63,000 nucleotides of DNA from a virus: the IMG/VR virus record IMGVR_UViG_3300042938_000809, positions 1 to 63,000 of that record; one strand, given 5' to 3'. Positions 27,414-37,283 of this stretch are shown piece after piece (the stretch's first letter is position 1; each line of letters opens with the position of its first letter). The notes under the pieces are model-generated. The model had not been told where the DNA came from and did not search any database. It was given only the letters and a program-made list of their open reading frames with translations. The position numbers and the translations under genes were made by a program.

Positions 27414-29623
27414 TGTACGAGCAAAGTTTAGTTAAGTCAATTGAACCTATTAAACTTACAACCATATCTAGGTTGAACAAAGCTAAGAAGTGGGAGTATG
27501 GATATAATAAGGAACACGATATTGTAGTAATAAGTAAAACTGGCCAGATAGGCGATATATACGAGATACAGAATCTTAAAATAGCTTTACCTAAAACTCC
27601 AGCCAAGATTGACAATATAAATAACAAATGGACAGTATCTGATTATCCAAAAGAACTAAAAAGCATTAAGAGCGTTTTTGATTGGAGAGAATACCCTGAA
27701 GCATTTAAAGAAAAGTGGGAAGGTTATATTGATGAGGAGTTTAAACGTAGGGAGGAAGGTCATTGGTTTGTTAATAAAGGAATAAACACATATATAACTG
27801 GTACACATTATATGTACCTACAATGGTCAAAAATTGACGTTGGACCACCTGAATTTAGAGAAGCAAATAGATTGTTTTTTATATTTTGGGAGGCTTGCAA
27901 AGCAGATAATAGATGTTACGGTATGTGCTATTTAAAGAATAGACGTTCCGGATTTTCATTTATGGCTTCAGGCGAAACGGTAAACCTAGCTACAATAACC
28001 GGTGATGGACGATTTGGTATATTATCAAAGTCAGGGGCGGATGCTAAAAAAATGTTTACAGATAAGGTTGTACCCATATCATTAAACTATCCGTTCTTTT
28101 TCAAGCCAATACAAGATGGTATGGATAGACCGAAAACGGAACTTGCGTATCGTATACCTGCTTCTCGTTTAACAAGAAAGTCTATACAATCTAAAGATAA
28201 GACAGAAGTACTTGAAGGTCTTGATACAACTATTGACTGGAAAAACACAGGAGATAATGCTTATGACGGTGAAAAACTACAGTTGTTAGTTCATGATGAG
28301 TCCGCTAAATGGTTAAGACCAGATAACATTTTGAATAACTGGAGGGTAACCAAAACTTGTTTAAGGTTAGGTAGTAGAATTATTGGTAAGTGTATGATGG
28401 GATCAACATCAAACGCATTAGACAAAGGCGGTGAAAACTACAAAAGTTTATATTATAATTCTGACGTAACAAAAAGAAATAGGAACGGTCAAACTAGATC
28501 AGGTTTATATGCTTTATTTATTCCAATGGAATGGAACTATGAGGGTTTTATCGACCAATATGGTCACCCTGTATTTGACACGCCTAAGAAAGATGTTTTA
28601 AGCCCTCAGGGGGATATAATCGACATCGGGGTTATAGAACATTGGAACAATGAAGTTGATGGCTTAAAAGGAGACCAGGACGCTTTAAATGAATTATACA
28701 GACAATTTCCAAGAACCGAAGAACACGCGTTTAGGGATGAGACAAAAAGCAGTATATTTAATTTAGCAAAAATATACGAGCAAATAGATTACAATAGCGA
28801 TTTACGTTTTAGCAATGTAATTACGCGTGGGAGTTTCTCTTGGGCTAATGGTATTAAAGACTCTAAAGTAGTTTTTAATCCAAATGAGAATGGTAGGTTT
28901 CTAATAACCTGGGTGCCATCTGCTAATTTACAAAATAGTCAGATTGTACGTAATGGGTTTAAGTTTCCGGGAAATGAACATATAGGTGCTTTTGGTTGTG
29001 ATAGTTATGATATATCCGGAACAACTGATGGGCAAGGTTCAAAAGGAGCTTTGCACGGATTAACAAAATTTTCTATGGAAGATGCACCGCCAAACACATT
29101 TTTCCTACAATACGTTGCTCGCCCTCAAACAGCGGAAACATTTTTTGAAGAAGTGCTAATGGCCTGTGTATTTTACGGCATGCCAATTTTAGCAGAAAAC
29201 AATAAACCTAGATTATTATATTATTTTAAAAGAAGAGGATACCGTGGCTATTCAATAAATAGACCCGATAAATTATGGACTAAATTGTCTGTAACTGAAA
29301 AAGAAATTGGGGGTATACCTAATTCAAGTGAAGATATTAAACAAGCTCATGCCGCTGCTATAGAAAGTTATATACAAAAATATGTTGGTATAAAAGAAGA
29401 TGGCGAGTTTGGCAGTATGTATTTTAATGAAACTTTAAATGATTGGTCAAGATTTGATATAAGTAATAGAACTAAATATGACGCAACAATAAGCTCGGGG
29501 CTAGCTATAATGGCTTGCAATAAAAATATGTATCACCCTTCAGCAGAAGTACAAAGGCAAAAATTGAATTTAACAATCGCTAGGTATACTAATAGCGGTT
29601 CAACATCACAAATAGTAAAATAA
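27413..29623 (+). CDS. Terminase large subunit
   Basis: 736 residues. The ATPase half has a variant Walker A in LKNRRSGFS (about residues 174-182) and a Walker B LLVHDE (291-296). The nuclease half starts near GAFGCDSYD, with a candidate metal-binding Asp at about 530. The protein translocates DNA into the procapsid and cuts concatemers. Length and the KNRR-x-G-x-S form match terminases of large Bacteroidota phages. The stop is one base before the portal ATG. Confidence 0.85.
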   Translation: MYEQSLVKSIEPIKLTTISRLNKAKKWEYGYNKEHDIVVISKTGQIGDIYEIQNLKIALPKTPAKIDNINNKWTVSDYPKELKSIKSVFDWREYPEAFKEKWEGYIDEEFKRREEGHWFVNKGINTYITGTHYMYLQWSKIDVGPPEFREANRLFFIFWEACKADNRCYGMCYLKNRRSGFSFMASGETVNLATITGDGRFGILSKSGADAKKMFTDKVVPISLNYPFFFKPIQDGMDRPKTELAYRIPASRLTRKSIQSKDKTEVLEGLDTTIDWKNTGDNAYDGEKLQLLVHDESAKWLRPDNILNNWRVTKTCLRLGSRIIGKCMMGSTSNALDKGGENYKSLYYNSDVTKRNRNGQTRSGLYALFIPMEWNYEGFIDQYGHPVFDTPKKDVLSPQGDIIDIGVIEHWNNEVDGLKGDQDALNELYRQFPRTEEHAFRDETKSSIFNLAKIYEQIDYNSDLRFSNVITRGSFSWANGIKDSKVVFNPNENGRFLITWVPSANLQNSQIVRNGFKFPGNEHIGAFGCDSYDISGTTDGQGSKGALHGLTKFSMEDAPPNTFFLQYVARPQTAETFFEEVLMACVFYGMPILAENNKPRLLYYFKRRGYRGYSINRPDKLWTKLSVTEKEIGGIPNSSEDIKQAHAAAIESYIQKYVGIKEDGEFGSMYFNETLNDWSRFDISNRTKYDATISSGLAIMACNKNMYHPSAEVQRQKLNLTIARYTNSGSTSQIVK

Positions 29624-29624
29624 T

Positions 29625-32051
29625 ATGGCTGAGTCAGTTATAAAAAGTTTTTTTCCGAGCCAAGTAGCTAGCGATAAAGAGAAAATGTCGCAAGAGTATG
29701 GGTTAAAAGTAGGTAGAGCTATTCAAGATGAATGGTTTAAAACCAATTCAGGCACTACCAGGTTCAAAAATAACCAAGCCGCGTTTCACAGATTAAGACT
29801 GTACGCAAGAGGAGAGCAGTCAATACAAAAATATAAAGATGAATTGTCTATTAATGGTGATTTATCTTATCTTAATTTAGATTGGAAGCCAGTCCCTATT
29901 ATCCCTAAATTTGTAGATATAGTAGTGAATGGTATTGCAGATAGAGGCTTTGATATAAAAGCATATTCGCAAGACCCTTATGGAGTTAATAAACGCACAG
30001 AGTTTATGGAGTCTATAATAAGGGATATGCAAACACAAGAATTAAACAGGTTTGCAGAAGAAAAGTTTGGCGTTAATTTATTTGAAAACCCGCCTGAACA
30101 ATTACCTGAGTCTAAAGAAGAGTTGGATATATACATGCAACTAACATACAAGCAAGGTGTAGAAATAGCGGAAGAAGTAGCTATCAATACTATATTAGAC
30201 GGTAATAGATACGACTTGACGAAAAGAAGAATCATATATGACATTACAACATTAGGAATAGGTTGTGCAAAAAATACTTATAATAAGGCTCAAGGTATTA
30301 AAGTGGAATATGTGGATCCAGCTAATTTAGTATACTCATATACGGAGTCTCCATACTTTGATGATATATACTATGTTGGCGAGATTAAGTCTGTTCCAAT
30401 AAATGAATTGAAATTACAATTCCCAGAATTAACGAATGAAGACTTAGAATCTATATCTCAACAGGGTTACCAAAATAACACTTTTTTTGATACAGTAAGA
30501 AATTCACAAGACAATGCTGATTCTAATACAATACAACTATTGTATTTTAATTATAAGACTTACATGAATGAAGTCTATAAGGTTAAAGAAACTGCCACAG
30601 GAGCTTCAAAAATAATAGTTAGAGATGATCAATTTGACCCACCGATAGATGAGCTAGAAGCTAAATACGGTAAGATGTCTAGATCGCTTGAAGTATTATA
30701 TGAAGGCGTATTAGTATTAGGCACACCAAGATTACTCAAATGGGAGATAGCTAAAAACATGATGCGCCCAAAGAGTGATTATACTAAAGTTAAAATGAAC
30801 TATAGTATAGTTGCACCTAGAATGTATAAAGGTAGAATAGAATCGTTAGTTGGTAGAATTACCGGCTTTGCGGATATGATACAACTAACACATTTGAAAT
30901 TACAACAAGTTTTATCTAGAATGGTGCCAGATGGTGTATATCTAGACGCTGATGGACTTTCAGAAGTTGATTTGGGTAATGGCACAAGTTATAATCCACA
31001 GGAAGCATTAAATATGTATTTCCAAACAGGATCTGTAATAGGTAGGTCATTTACGCAAGAAGGAGATATGAATCCTGGCAAGATACCAATTCAAGAGTTG
31101 AATACGGGCAATGCTGGTGGTAAAATGCAAAGCTTAATAGGCACATATAATTATTACTTAGGTATGATCAGGGATGTGACGGGATTAAACGAAGCAAGAG
31201 ACGGTTCAACACCGGATGCTAATGCCTTAGTAGGGGTACAAAAAATGGCGGCTGCTAATTCAAATACCGCAACTAGACATATATTACAAAGTGGTTTATT
31301 TATTACCGCTGAGATGGCTGAAATGCTTTCGTTAAGAATTTCAGATGTATTAGAATACGGGCCGTCAAAAGAAGCATTCGTACAAAAGATAGGAGGACAC
31401 AATGTTGGTATCCTGGAAGAACTAAAAGATTTACATCTTCATGATTTTGGTATATTCATAGAATTAGTTCCTGACGATGAGGAAAGGCAAATGCTAGAAA
31501 ATAATATACAGGTATCACTCGCCCAAAAGAATATAGATATAGAAGACGCTATTGATATTAGAGAAGTAAAGAATCTAAAGTTAGCAAACCAACTATTAAA
31601 AATAAAAAGGAAAAAGAAGGTAGAAAGAGACCAAGCTATGCAGCAAGAGAATATGCAGGCACAAGCTGAAGCTAATATGCAAACTCAACAACAAGCAGCA
31701 CAACTAGAAATACAGAAAGAACAACAATTAATTTCGCAGAAAATACAGTTAGAACAAACTAAAGCAGAATTAGAGTTAAGACGTATGGAAAGAGAAATTG
31801 CTGCTAAAAGAGAATTGATGCAGTTAGAATTTGAATTAAGCATGCAATTAAAGGGCGTTGAAGCTGATGCTTACAAAGCAAAAGAAGGTTTTAAAGAAGA
31901 CCGCAAAGACGATAGAACAAAAATACAAGCTACACAGCAAAGTAAATTAATTGAACAACGTCAAGGGGCTGTTGGACCACAAGATTTTGAATCGTCAGGT
32001 AATGACATAATGGACGGTGGATTTGGTTTAAATTCTTTCGACCCTAAGTAA
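29625..32051 (+). CDS. Portal protein
   Basis: 808 residues. Position between terminase and capsid genes, size, and the pattern RLYARGEQSIQKYKDELSIN, then PKFVDIVVNGIADRGFDIKA and a central DGVYLDADGLSEV region support the portal call. The last 120 residues are a Gln/Glu/Lys-rich coiled coil (QAEANMQTQQQAAQLEIQKE). This is the ring through which DNA enters and leaves the head. Confidence 0.8.
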   Translation: MAESVIKSFFPSQVASDKEKMSQEYGLKVGRAIQDEWFKTNSGTTRFKNNQAAFHRLRLYARGEQSIQKYKDELSINGDLSYLNLDWKPVPIIPKFVDIVVNGIADRGFDIKAYSQDPYGVNKRTEFMESIIRDMQTQELNRFAEEKFGVNLFENPPEQLPESKEELDIYMQLTYKQGVEIAEEVAINTILDGNRYDLTKRRIIYDITTLGIGCAKNTYNKAQGIKVEYVDPANLVYSYTESPYFDDIYYVGEIKSVPINELKLQFPELTNEDLESISQQGYQNNTFFDTVRNSQDNADSNTIQLLYFNYKTYMNEVYKVKETATGASKIIVRDDQFDPPIDELEAKYGKMSRSLEVLYEGVLVLGTPRLLKWEIAKNMMRPKSDYTKVKMNYSIVAPRMYKGRIESLVGRITGFADMIQLTHLKLQQVLSRMVPDGVYLDADGLSEVDLGNGTSYNPQEALNMYFQTGSVIGRSFTQEGDMNPGKIPIQELNTGNAGGKMQSLIGTYNYYLGMIRDVTGLNEARDGSTPDANALVGVQKMAAANSNTATRHILQSGLFITAEMAEMLSLRISDVLEYGPSKEAFVQKIGGHNVGILEELKDLHLHDFGIFIELVPDDEERQMLENNIQVSLAQKNIDIEDAIDIREVKNLKLANQLLKIKRKKKVERDQAMQQENMQAQAEANMQTQQQAAQLEIQKEQQLISQKIQLEQTKAELELRRMEREIAAKRELMQLEFELSMQLKGVEADAYKAKEGFKEDRKDDRTKIQATQQSKLIEQRQGAVGPQDFESSGNDIMDGGFGLNSFDPK

Positions 32052-32085
32052 TAATACTATTAACACAATTATATAATATTTTATC

Positions 32086-33267
32086 ATGAAAATAGAAGAA
32101 CAAGAAGTTGCCCAAGACTTGGAAATTAGTCCGGTAATACAAGAAGACGGAGTTATAAAAGTAAATTTAGGTAAACTTAACAAAAAGAACAAAGATGCCG
32201 TTCAAGAGCAAAGCGCAGATGAGGTTCCTGTTCTCACAGAACCCGAAGGTGGCGGAGAAATTCAGGAAGCACACAACGAAGAGCCAATTGTCAAAGTTAC
32301 CGGACAAGAAAGCCCCGTTCAAAATGAAGAAAGTGTACTAGAAGAAATAACTGAAGAAGAAGTACAGGAAATTGTAAACACCGTAGAGGTTGATGTGGCG
32401 GAAGCAATAGAAGCCGAGTCTAAAGGAATACCATTACCAGATAATATTCAGAAAGTTGTTGATTTTATTAACGAAACTGGTGGAAGTTTAGAAGATTACG
32501 TAAGACTTAATGCGGATTACGCATCGTTAAATGAGGACCAACTATTAAAAGAGTACTATCAATCAACACGTCCAGATTTAGACGCTGAAGAAATTGAATT
32601 CTTATTAGAGGATAAATTTCAATGGGAAGAAGAATATGATGACGACAAAGATATAAAAAGAAAAAAATTAGCTAGAAAAGAAGAACTACTAAGGGCAAAA
32701 AAGCATTTAGAAGGTTTAAAGTCTAGATATTACGAAGAAATTAAAGCTGGATCTAAATTAAACCCTGAGCAACAAAAAGCTGTTGAGTTTTTTAATAGAT
32801 ACACTAAAGAAAATGAAGAGGATTTAAAAGTAGGCGAAAGACAAAAGTCTATATTCCTTAATAAAACCAAAGAGGTTTTTTCTAATGAGTTCAAAGGTTT
32901 TGAATATGCAGTTGGAGAAAAAAAATACAGGTTTAATGTTAAGAATGTAGATGAGGTTAAAAATACCCAAAGCGACATAAATAATTTTGTTAAGAAGTTT
33001 CTTAATGAAAAACATGAAATGTTTGACGCAAAAGGGTATCACAAATCACTTTTTACTGCAATGAATCCCGACGCAGTTGCGAACCATTTCTATGAGCAAG
33101 GCAAAGCCGATGCAATTAGAGAAAGTATTGCCAAAGCTAAAAACGTTGATATGGATGCAAGGGGTGTTCATGAAGGCGTTACAAATAACTCTGGCTGGTC
33201 TGTAAGGTCCGTTAATGGTGTCGATGCTTCTGAATTTAAAATAAGGATAAAAAATAACAAAATTTAA
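32086..33267 (+). CDS. Scaffold-like acidic protein
   Basis: 393 residues. The first 120 are very acidic and Glu/Val rich; the middle (about residues 120-250) is helical and charged (EEIEFLLEDKFQWEEEYDDD). Placement between portal and major capsid protein is the usual site of the scaffolding gene. No protease motif was found, so a self-cleaving scaffold is not indicated. The leader contains TATATAATATTTTATC. Confidence 0.65.
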   Translation: MKIEEQEVAQDLEISPVIQEDGVIKVNLGKLNKKNKDAVQEQSADEVPVLTEPEGGGEIQEAHNEEPIVKVTGQESPVQNEESVLEEITEEEVQEIVNTVEVDVAEAIEAESKGIPLPDNIQKVVDFINETGGSLEDYVRLNADYASLNEDQLLKEYYQSTRPDLDAEEIEFLLEDKFQWEEEYDDDKDIKRKKLARKEELLRAKKHLEGLKSRYYEEIKAGSKLNPEQQKAVEFFNRYTKENEEDLKVGERQKSIFLNKTKEVFSNEFKGFEYAVGEKKYRFNVKNVDEVKNTQSDINNFVKKFLNEKHEMFDAKGYHKSLFTAMNPDAVANHFYEQGKADAIRESIAKAKNVDMDARGVHEGVTNNSGWSVRSVNGVDASEFKIRIKNNKI

Positions 33268-33278
33268 AACAACTCATT

Positions 33279-34682
33279 ATGGCAGGTACATTTGCAACCG
33301 CACCGAGTACGCTAGCTAACCTAGCGCATTTAACTCCACGTCCAGTAAAAGGACTTTTTGGGGACAACTATCTTAGCTTATCAGCTATGAATTTTACACA
33401 ACAATTTTTACCAGACGTTTACGAAAAAGAAGTAGAGCGTTATGGTAATCGTACAATCTCAGGTTTCTTGCGTATGGCTGGAGCTGAATTGCCCTTGGCA
33501 TCAGATCAAGCGGTATGGTCAGAACAAGGAAGATTGCACATCGCTTACGAGGGATTAGTAACTCCTACTGGAGGGGCTACTATTACTTTGCCGTCAGGAC
33601 ATTTGCTTGGGGCTGGTATGACAATCGTTGTATCTAAAGGGCCTGTTACTGTAAAAGCTAACGTAATTAGCGTAACAACTACATTAGCGAACATCGTTTG
33701 TTATGGATCTAGCGCAACATTACCACCCGGTCTTACCGATACTACAGATGTTAAACTTTTCGTATTTGGTTCTGAATATGCAAAAGGATCTTCTTTAGCA
33801 GGTAACTCTATCGATGCATCCTTCTCAACATTCTCTAACCAACCAATTATCTTAAGAGATAAATATAGAGTTAGCGGTTCTGACGTTGCTCAAATTGGAT
33901 GGGTAGAAGTAACTACTGAAGCTGGTGGATCTGGATACTTATGGTATTTAAAATCAGAGCATGAAGCTAGAATCCGTTTCGAGGATCAATTAGAAATGTC
34001 TATGATTGAGGCTGAAGTTTCTACTGCTGGTATTACTAATGCTGCAGGTAAAACCTTAAAAGGTACTCAAGGTTTATTTGACGCTATCTCTACTAGAGGT
34101 TTGGTATTCAACGATCCTGACTTTGGCGCTGCTGGTGGTGCTGGTCTTGTTGACTTTGATACTATCCTACAAGAGCTTGACAAACAAGGAGCTATTGAAG
34201 AAAATATGATGTTCTTGAACCGTGCCACTGCACTACAGATTGACAATATGCTTGCTGGTCAAAATACTTACGGCGCTGGTGGTACATCTTATGGTGTATT
34301 TGATAACTCTCAAGATATGGCTTTGAACTTAGGTTTCTCTGGATTCAGAAGAGGTTCTTATGACTTCTACAAAACTGACTGGAAATACTTAAACGATTCA
34401 ACGACTCGTGGTAATATTAATGATGTGTCAGGTGTAATCACCCCTGCTGGAACATCTACAGTTTACGACCAACAATTAGGTCAAAACATTTCACGTCCTT
34501 TCTTACACATCCGTTACAGAGCTTCTGAAGCAGATGATAGACGTTTGAAATCTTGGGTTACTGGTTCTGTTGGAGGTAACTTCACAAATGATACGGACGA
34601 AATGAATGTTCACTTCTTATCTGAAAGAACAATCTGCGTTCAAGCTGCAAATAACTTTGTAATGTTGAAAAAAACAACATAA
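33279..34682 (+). CDS. Major capsid protein
   Basis: 467 residues, HK97-type length. It follows the scaffold-like gene and is bounded by a terminator, as expected of a very highly expressed gene. The sequence is well balanced in composition, with Gly-rich turns, and has no cysteine-rich or enzyme motif. Segments such as FLRMAGAELPLASDQ and HEARIRFEDQLEMSMIEAEV fit the E-loop and spine-helix regions of capsid proteins, though this is by pattern only. Confidence 0.8.
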   Translation: MAGTFATAPSTLANLAHLTPRPVKGLFGDNYLSLSAMNFTQQFLPDVYEKEVERYGNRTISGFLRMAGAELPLASDQAVWSEQGRLHIAYEGLVTPTGGATITLPSGHLLGAGMTIVVSKGPVTVKANVISVTTTLANIVCYGSSATLPPGLTDTTDVKLFVFGSEYAKGSSLAGNSIDASFSTFSNQPIILRDKYRVSGSDVAQIGWVEVTTEAGGSGYLWYLKSEHEARIRFEDQLEMSMIEAEVSTAGITNAAGKTLKGTQGLFDAISTRGLVFNDPDFGAAGGAGLVDFDTILQELDKQGAIEENMMFLNRATALQIDNMLAGQNTYGAGGTSYGVFDNSQDMALNLGFSGFRRGSYDFYKTDWKYLNDSTTRGNINDVSGVITPAGTSTVYDQQLGQNISRPFLHIRYRASEADDRRLKSWVTGSVGGNFTNDTDEMNVHFLSERTICVQAANNFVMLKKTT

Positions 34683-34707
34683 TATTAGCAGTAAACTAAT
34701 GTAAGGA

Positions 34708-34740
34708 TTGCCCTCGTTGAATTTACGGGGGCGGTTTTTA
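34708..34740 (+). terminator. Intrinsic terminator after the capsid gene
   Basis: Stem GCCCTCG (34710-34716) pairs with CGGGGGC (34726-34732), nine-base loop, followed by GGTTTTT. It lies 25 bp after the capsid stop and could set off abundant capsid mRNA from the downstream genes. Confidence 0.8.
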
Positions 34741-34772
34741 CTTTTTAAACAATTATTAAATTTTATTATATT

Positions 34773-35585
34773 ATGGCAAAAGCTAGAACACAAGAAGAAG
34801 ATGTAGTTATTGAAACAATCGAAACTACAAAAAAACAAAAGTCTGCTCCTAAATGGGTAGTAAAAGATAGGTTATACCAACTAACAGGTGAAAAACAACC
34901 TTTAGTTTTTACAATATCAGGAAAACACACAACTTCATCACCACTTTTATACTACGATGAAGAAACCGGTTACCAAAAAGAAATTAGATATGCAACCAAC
35001 CAACCAAGTGTATTTGCTGAAGAACAAAAAGGCGAAGCTACTTTAGGGAGAATTGTATTCAGAGACGGCGTACTTAAAGTGCCAAAAGAACAACAAAATC
35101 TACAAAAGCTATTAAGCTTATATCACCCATTAAAAAATTTAGTTTACGAAGAGTATGATGCTGAACAAGAATCAGAAGATGACTTAGATTGGATTAACTT
35201 AGAGATTGAGGCATTGATTTGTGCGAAGGGACTTGATATTGAACATGCCGAAGCTGTGTTAAGATCAGAATTCGGAAGTAAGGTTGGTGAATTAACATCA
35301 AACGAACTTAAAAGAGATTTATTAGTATTCGCTAAAAGAAACCCAATTTTATTTTTACAATTAGCTAATGATGATAATGTTTCACTAAGGAATGTAGGTA
35401 TTAAAGCAACTGAAATGGGGCTATTGCAGCTTTCAGAAGATCAAAGAACATTTACATACGGCGAAACAAAAAGAAAATTAATGACTGTTCCGTTTGACGA
35501 ACACCCATATTCAGCATTAGCTGCTTGGTTTAAAACAGATGAAGGAATGGAAGTTTACAAAAATATAGAAAAACGACTTAAATAG
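34773..35585 (+). CDS. Conserved head/neck region protein
   Basis: 270 residues. A basic N-terminus, a beta-rich first half (PLVFTISGKHTTSSPLLYYD) and a helical second half (KRDLLVFAKRNPILFLQLAN). The order of genes after the capsid and the pattern match uncharacterised structural proteins of related phages as I recall them. Possibly a head-completion protein; no domain name is secure. Confidence 0.6.
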   Translation: MAKARTQEEDVVIETIETTKKQKSAPKWVVKDRLYQLTGEKQPLVFTISGKHTTSSPLLYYDEETGYQKEIRYATNQPSVFAEEQKGEATLGRIVFRDGVLKVPKEQQNLQKLLSLYHPLKNLVYEEYDAEQESEDDLDWINLEIEALICAKGLDIEHAEAVLRSEFGSKVGELTSNELKRDLLVFAKRNPILFLQLANDDNVSLRNVGIKATEMGLLQLSEDQRTFTYGETKRKLMTVPFDEHPYSALAAWFKTDEGMEVYKNIEKRLK

Positions 35586-35594
35586 TCACCATTT

Positions 35595-35635
35595 TATAGT
35601 AATAGGTCGCTGTAATGGTGGCCTATTTTACTATA
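35595..35635 (+). terminator. Hairpin, possible terminator
   Basis: AATAGGTC (35601-35608) pairs with GGCCTATT (35620-35627), extended outside by TATAGT and ACTATA. No strong T run follows, so it may be an RNA-processing or stability hairpin. It overlaps the TATAAATAAT word at 35632-35641. Confidence 0.5.
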
Positions 35636-35651
35636 AATAATAAAAAAAATT

Positions 35652-36377
35652 ATGGCTGTAAGTATAGATACCGTTTACCAAAGAGTATTAGGTATACTCA
35701 ATAAAGAACAAAGAGGATATGTAACACCTCAAGAGTTTAATTTATTTGCCAATCAGGCACAATTAGATATATTCGAACAATATTTTTATGATATAAATCA
35801 GTTTGGCAGAGTTGCTGGAAATAGCACAGAGTATTCTGATATGCTAACGCTGCTAAACGAAAAAATAAATATATTTGAGACTGATGCAACTATGCCTTAC
35901 ATCAGTAGCTATTTTGAATTCCCATCAAATCTGTACCGCCTTGGTACAGTTATATATACAAATGTTACAACAAACGCTTTTGGCGTTGTGCTAACTGAAA
36001 ATATAGAAATAGAAAGAGTTAATAAAAATGAATTTTTATATATAAATTCTTCTCCATTAACCAAACCAACAAATTTACGTCCTATATATGTAGCAGATAC
36101 TAACGGTATAAAAGCATACGGAGATACAGTGCTAATAGACGACGTTAGTTGTAACTATATTAAGAAGCCTGTTAAAGTACAATGGGGCTACCAAATGATT
36201 TATGGTGAAGCCTTATACAATAGCAATACATCACAAGACTTTGAGTTACATCCATCAGATGAAACAGAACTTGTTATGAAAATATTAGCTTTATCTGGGT
36301 TAGTTACTAAAGACCCCGATATTTATTCTACAGCAACCGAAGGCGTAATTACAACTATACAACAAGAAAAATCATAA
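35652..36377 (+). CDS. Putative head-tail connector protein
   Basis: 241 residues. It begins MAVSIDTVYQRVLGILNKEQ and RGYVTPQEFNLFANQAQLDI, the helical opening common in connector proteins of short-tailed Bacteroidota phages, followed by a beta-rich middle (SSYFEFPSNLYRLGTVIYTN). Two connector or ring-like genes lie in tandem here; this is the first. Fold assignment is inference from position and pattern. Confidence 0.62.
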   Translation: MAVSIDTVYQRVLGILNKEQRGYVTPQEFNLFANQAQLDIFEQYFYDINQFGRVAGNSTEYSDMLTLLNEKINIFETDATMPYISSYFEFPSNLYRLGTVIYTNVTTNAFGVVLTENIEIERVNKNEFLYINSSPLTKPTNLRPIYVADTNGIKAYGDTVLIDDVSCNYIKKPVKVQWGYQMIYGEALYNSNTSQDFELHPSDETELVMKILALSGLVTKDPDIYSTATEGVITTIQQEKS

Positions 36378-36380
36378 TAA

Positions 36381-37280
36381 ATGGCACTGATAAACGAAAC
36401 TAATGAGCAGTATTACCTAGGTCCTGACGGAATATGGAATAGTCTTGATGAAAACTACGGTGGTTATCAATTTATTCCTATAAAGGATGTAATAAATAAT
36501 TTTGTTATATCGTATGTTGGAGAGGATAAGATAATCAGTAAGATCAAACGGACCGATGTTGCTTTCCACGCCCAGCGAGGTATACAAGAATTAAGTTTTG
36601 ATACATTACCTTCCGTACAGAGTCAAGAAATAGAAGTATCTCCACAATTGTACATGGTGCTACCACAAGACTATGTAAACTACGTTAAACTAACATGGAC
36701 TGACGCTAGCGGAATAGAGAGAGTAATATATCCTGCTATAAAAACAAGTGATCCTAAGCCTATTCTACAGGACAGCCAATTCCAATATACATTCGATAAT
36801 GACGGCCAAATATTATACGCGGCTGAATCTGAGACATTGAAAAAATTTGTTGCGGCTAGTAGCGAGCTAACTCGTGATTCTTTCAGAGAAGACGGACTAA
36901 TAACGCACGATTACGGTAGAAGGTACGGGACAACTCCGGAAAACATGCAGAATAACGGGGTATTTTACATTGATCAAATTAAAGGGTTAATACATTTTAG
37001 TTCCGATTTAGTTGGTAGAATTATAACCATAAAGTACATTAGCGATGGATTAGCTACAGATAAAGGAATGGGAGTGCACAAGTTTGCAGAGGAGGCTTTG
37101 TATAAATATATAGCTCACGCAATATTAGCTACCCGTATTAATACCCCAGAATATGTAGTAGGTAGATTTAAAAAAGAATACCACACCGCGCGTAGAAATG
37201 CTAAAATAAGATTATCAAATATTAAAATAGAAGAAATTACACAGGTAATGCGTAATAAATCAAAACATATAAAACACTAG
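36381..37280 (+). CDS. Putative tail ring/nozzle adaptor protein
   Basis: 299 residues. Following a short N-terminus, the segment IKRTDVAFHAQRGIQELSFD, then EVSPQLYMVLPQDYVNYVKL, is an arrangement that I associate with tail-adaptor proteins in related phages. The C-terminal region is basic and helical (HTARRNAKIRLSNIKIEEI). It lies directly before the giant tail protein gene. Confidence 0.6.
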   Translation: MALINETNEQYYLGPDGIWNSLDENYGGYQFIPIKDVINNFVISYVGEDKIISKIKRTDVAFHAQRGIQELSFDTLPSVQSQEIEVSPQLYMVLPQDYVNYVKLTWTDASGIERVIYPAIKTSDPKPILQDSQFQYTFDNDGQILYAAESETLKKFVAASSELTRDSFREDGLITHDYGRRYGTTPENMQNNGVFYIDQIKGLIHFSSDLVGRIITIKYISDGLATDKGMGVHKFAEEALYKYIAHAILATRINTPEYVVGRFKKEYHTARRNAKIRLSNIKIEEITQVMRNKSKHIKH

Positions 37281-37283
37281 AGT

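Noticed and set aside
30800-30985. Various antisense ORFs inside portal, fibre, capsid and giant genes
   Set aside because: They mirror the strong coding frame on the opposite strand and show no independent signals.
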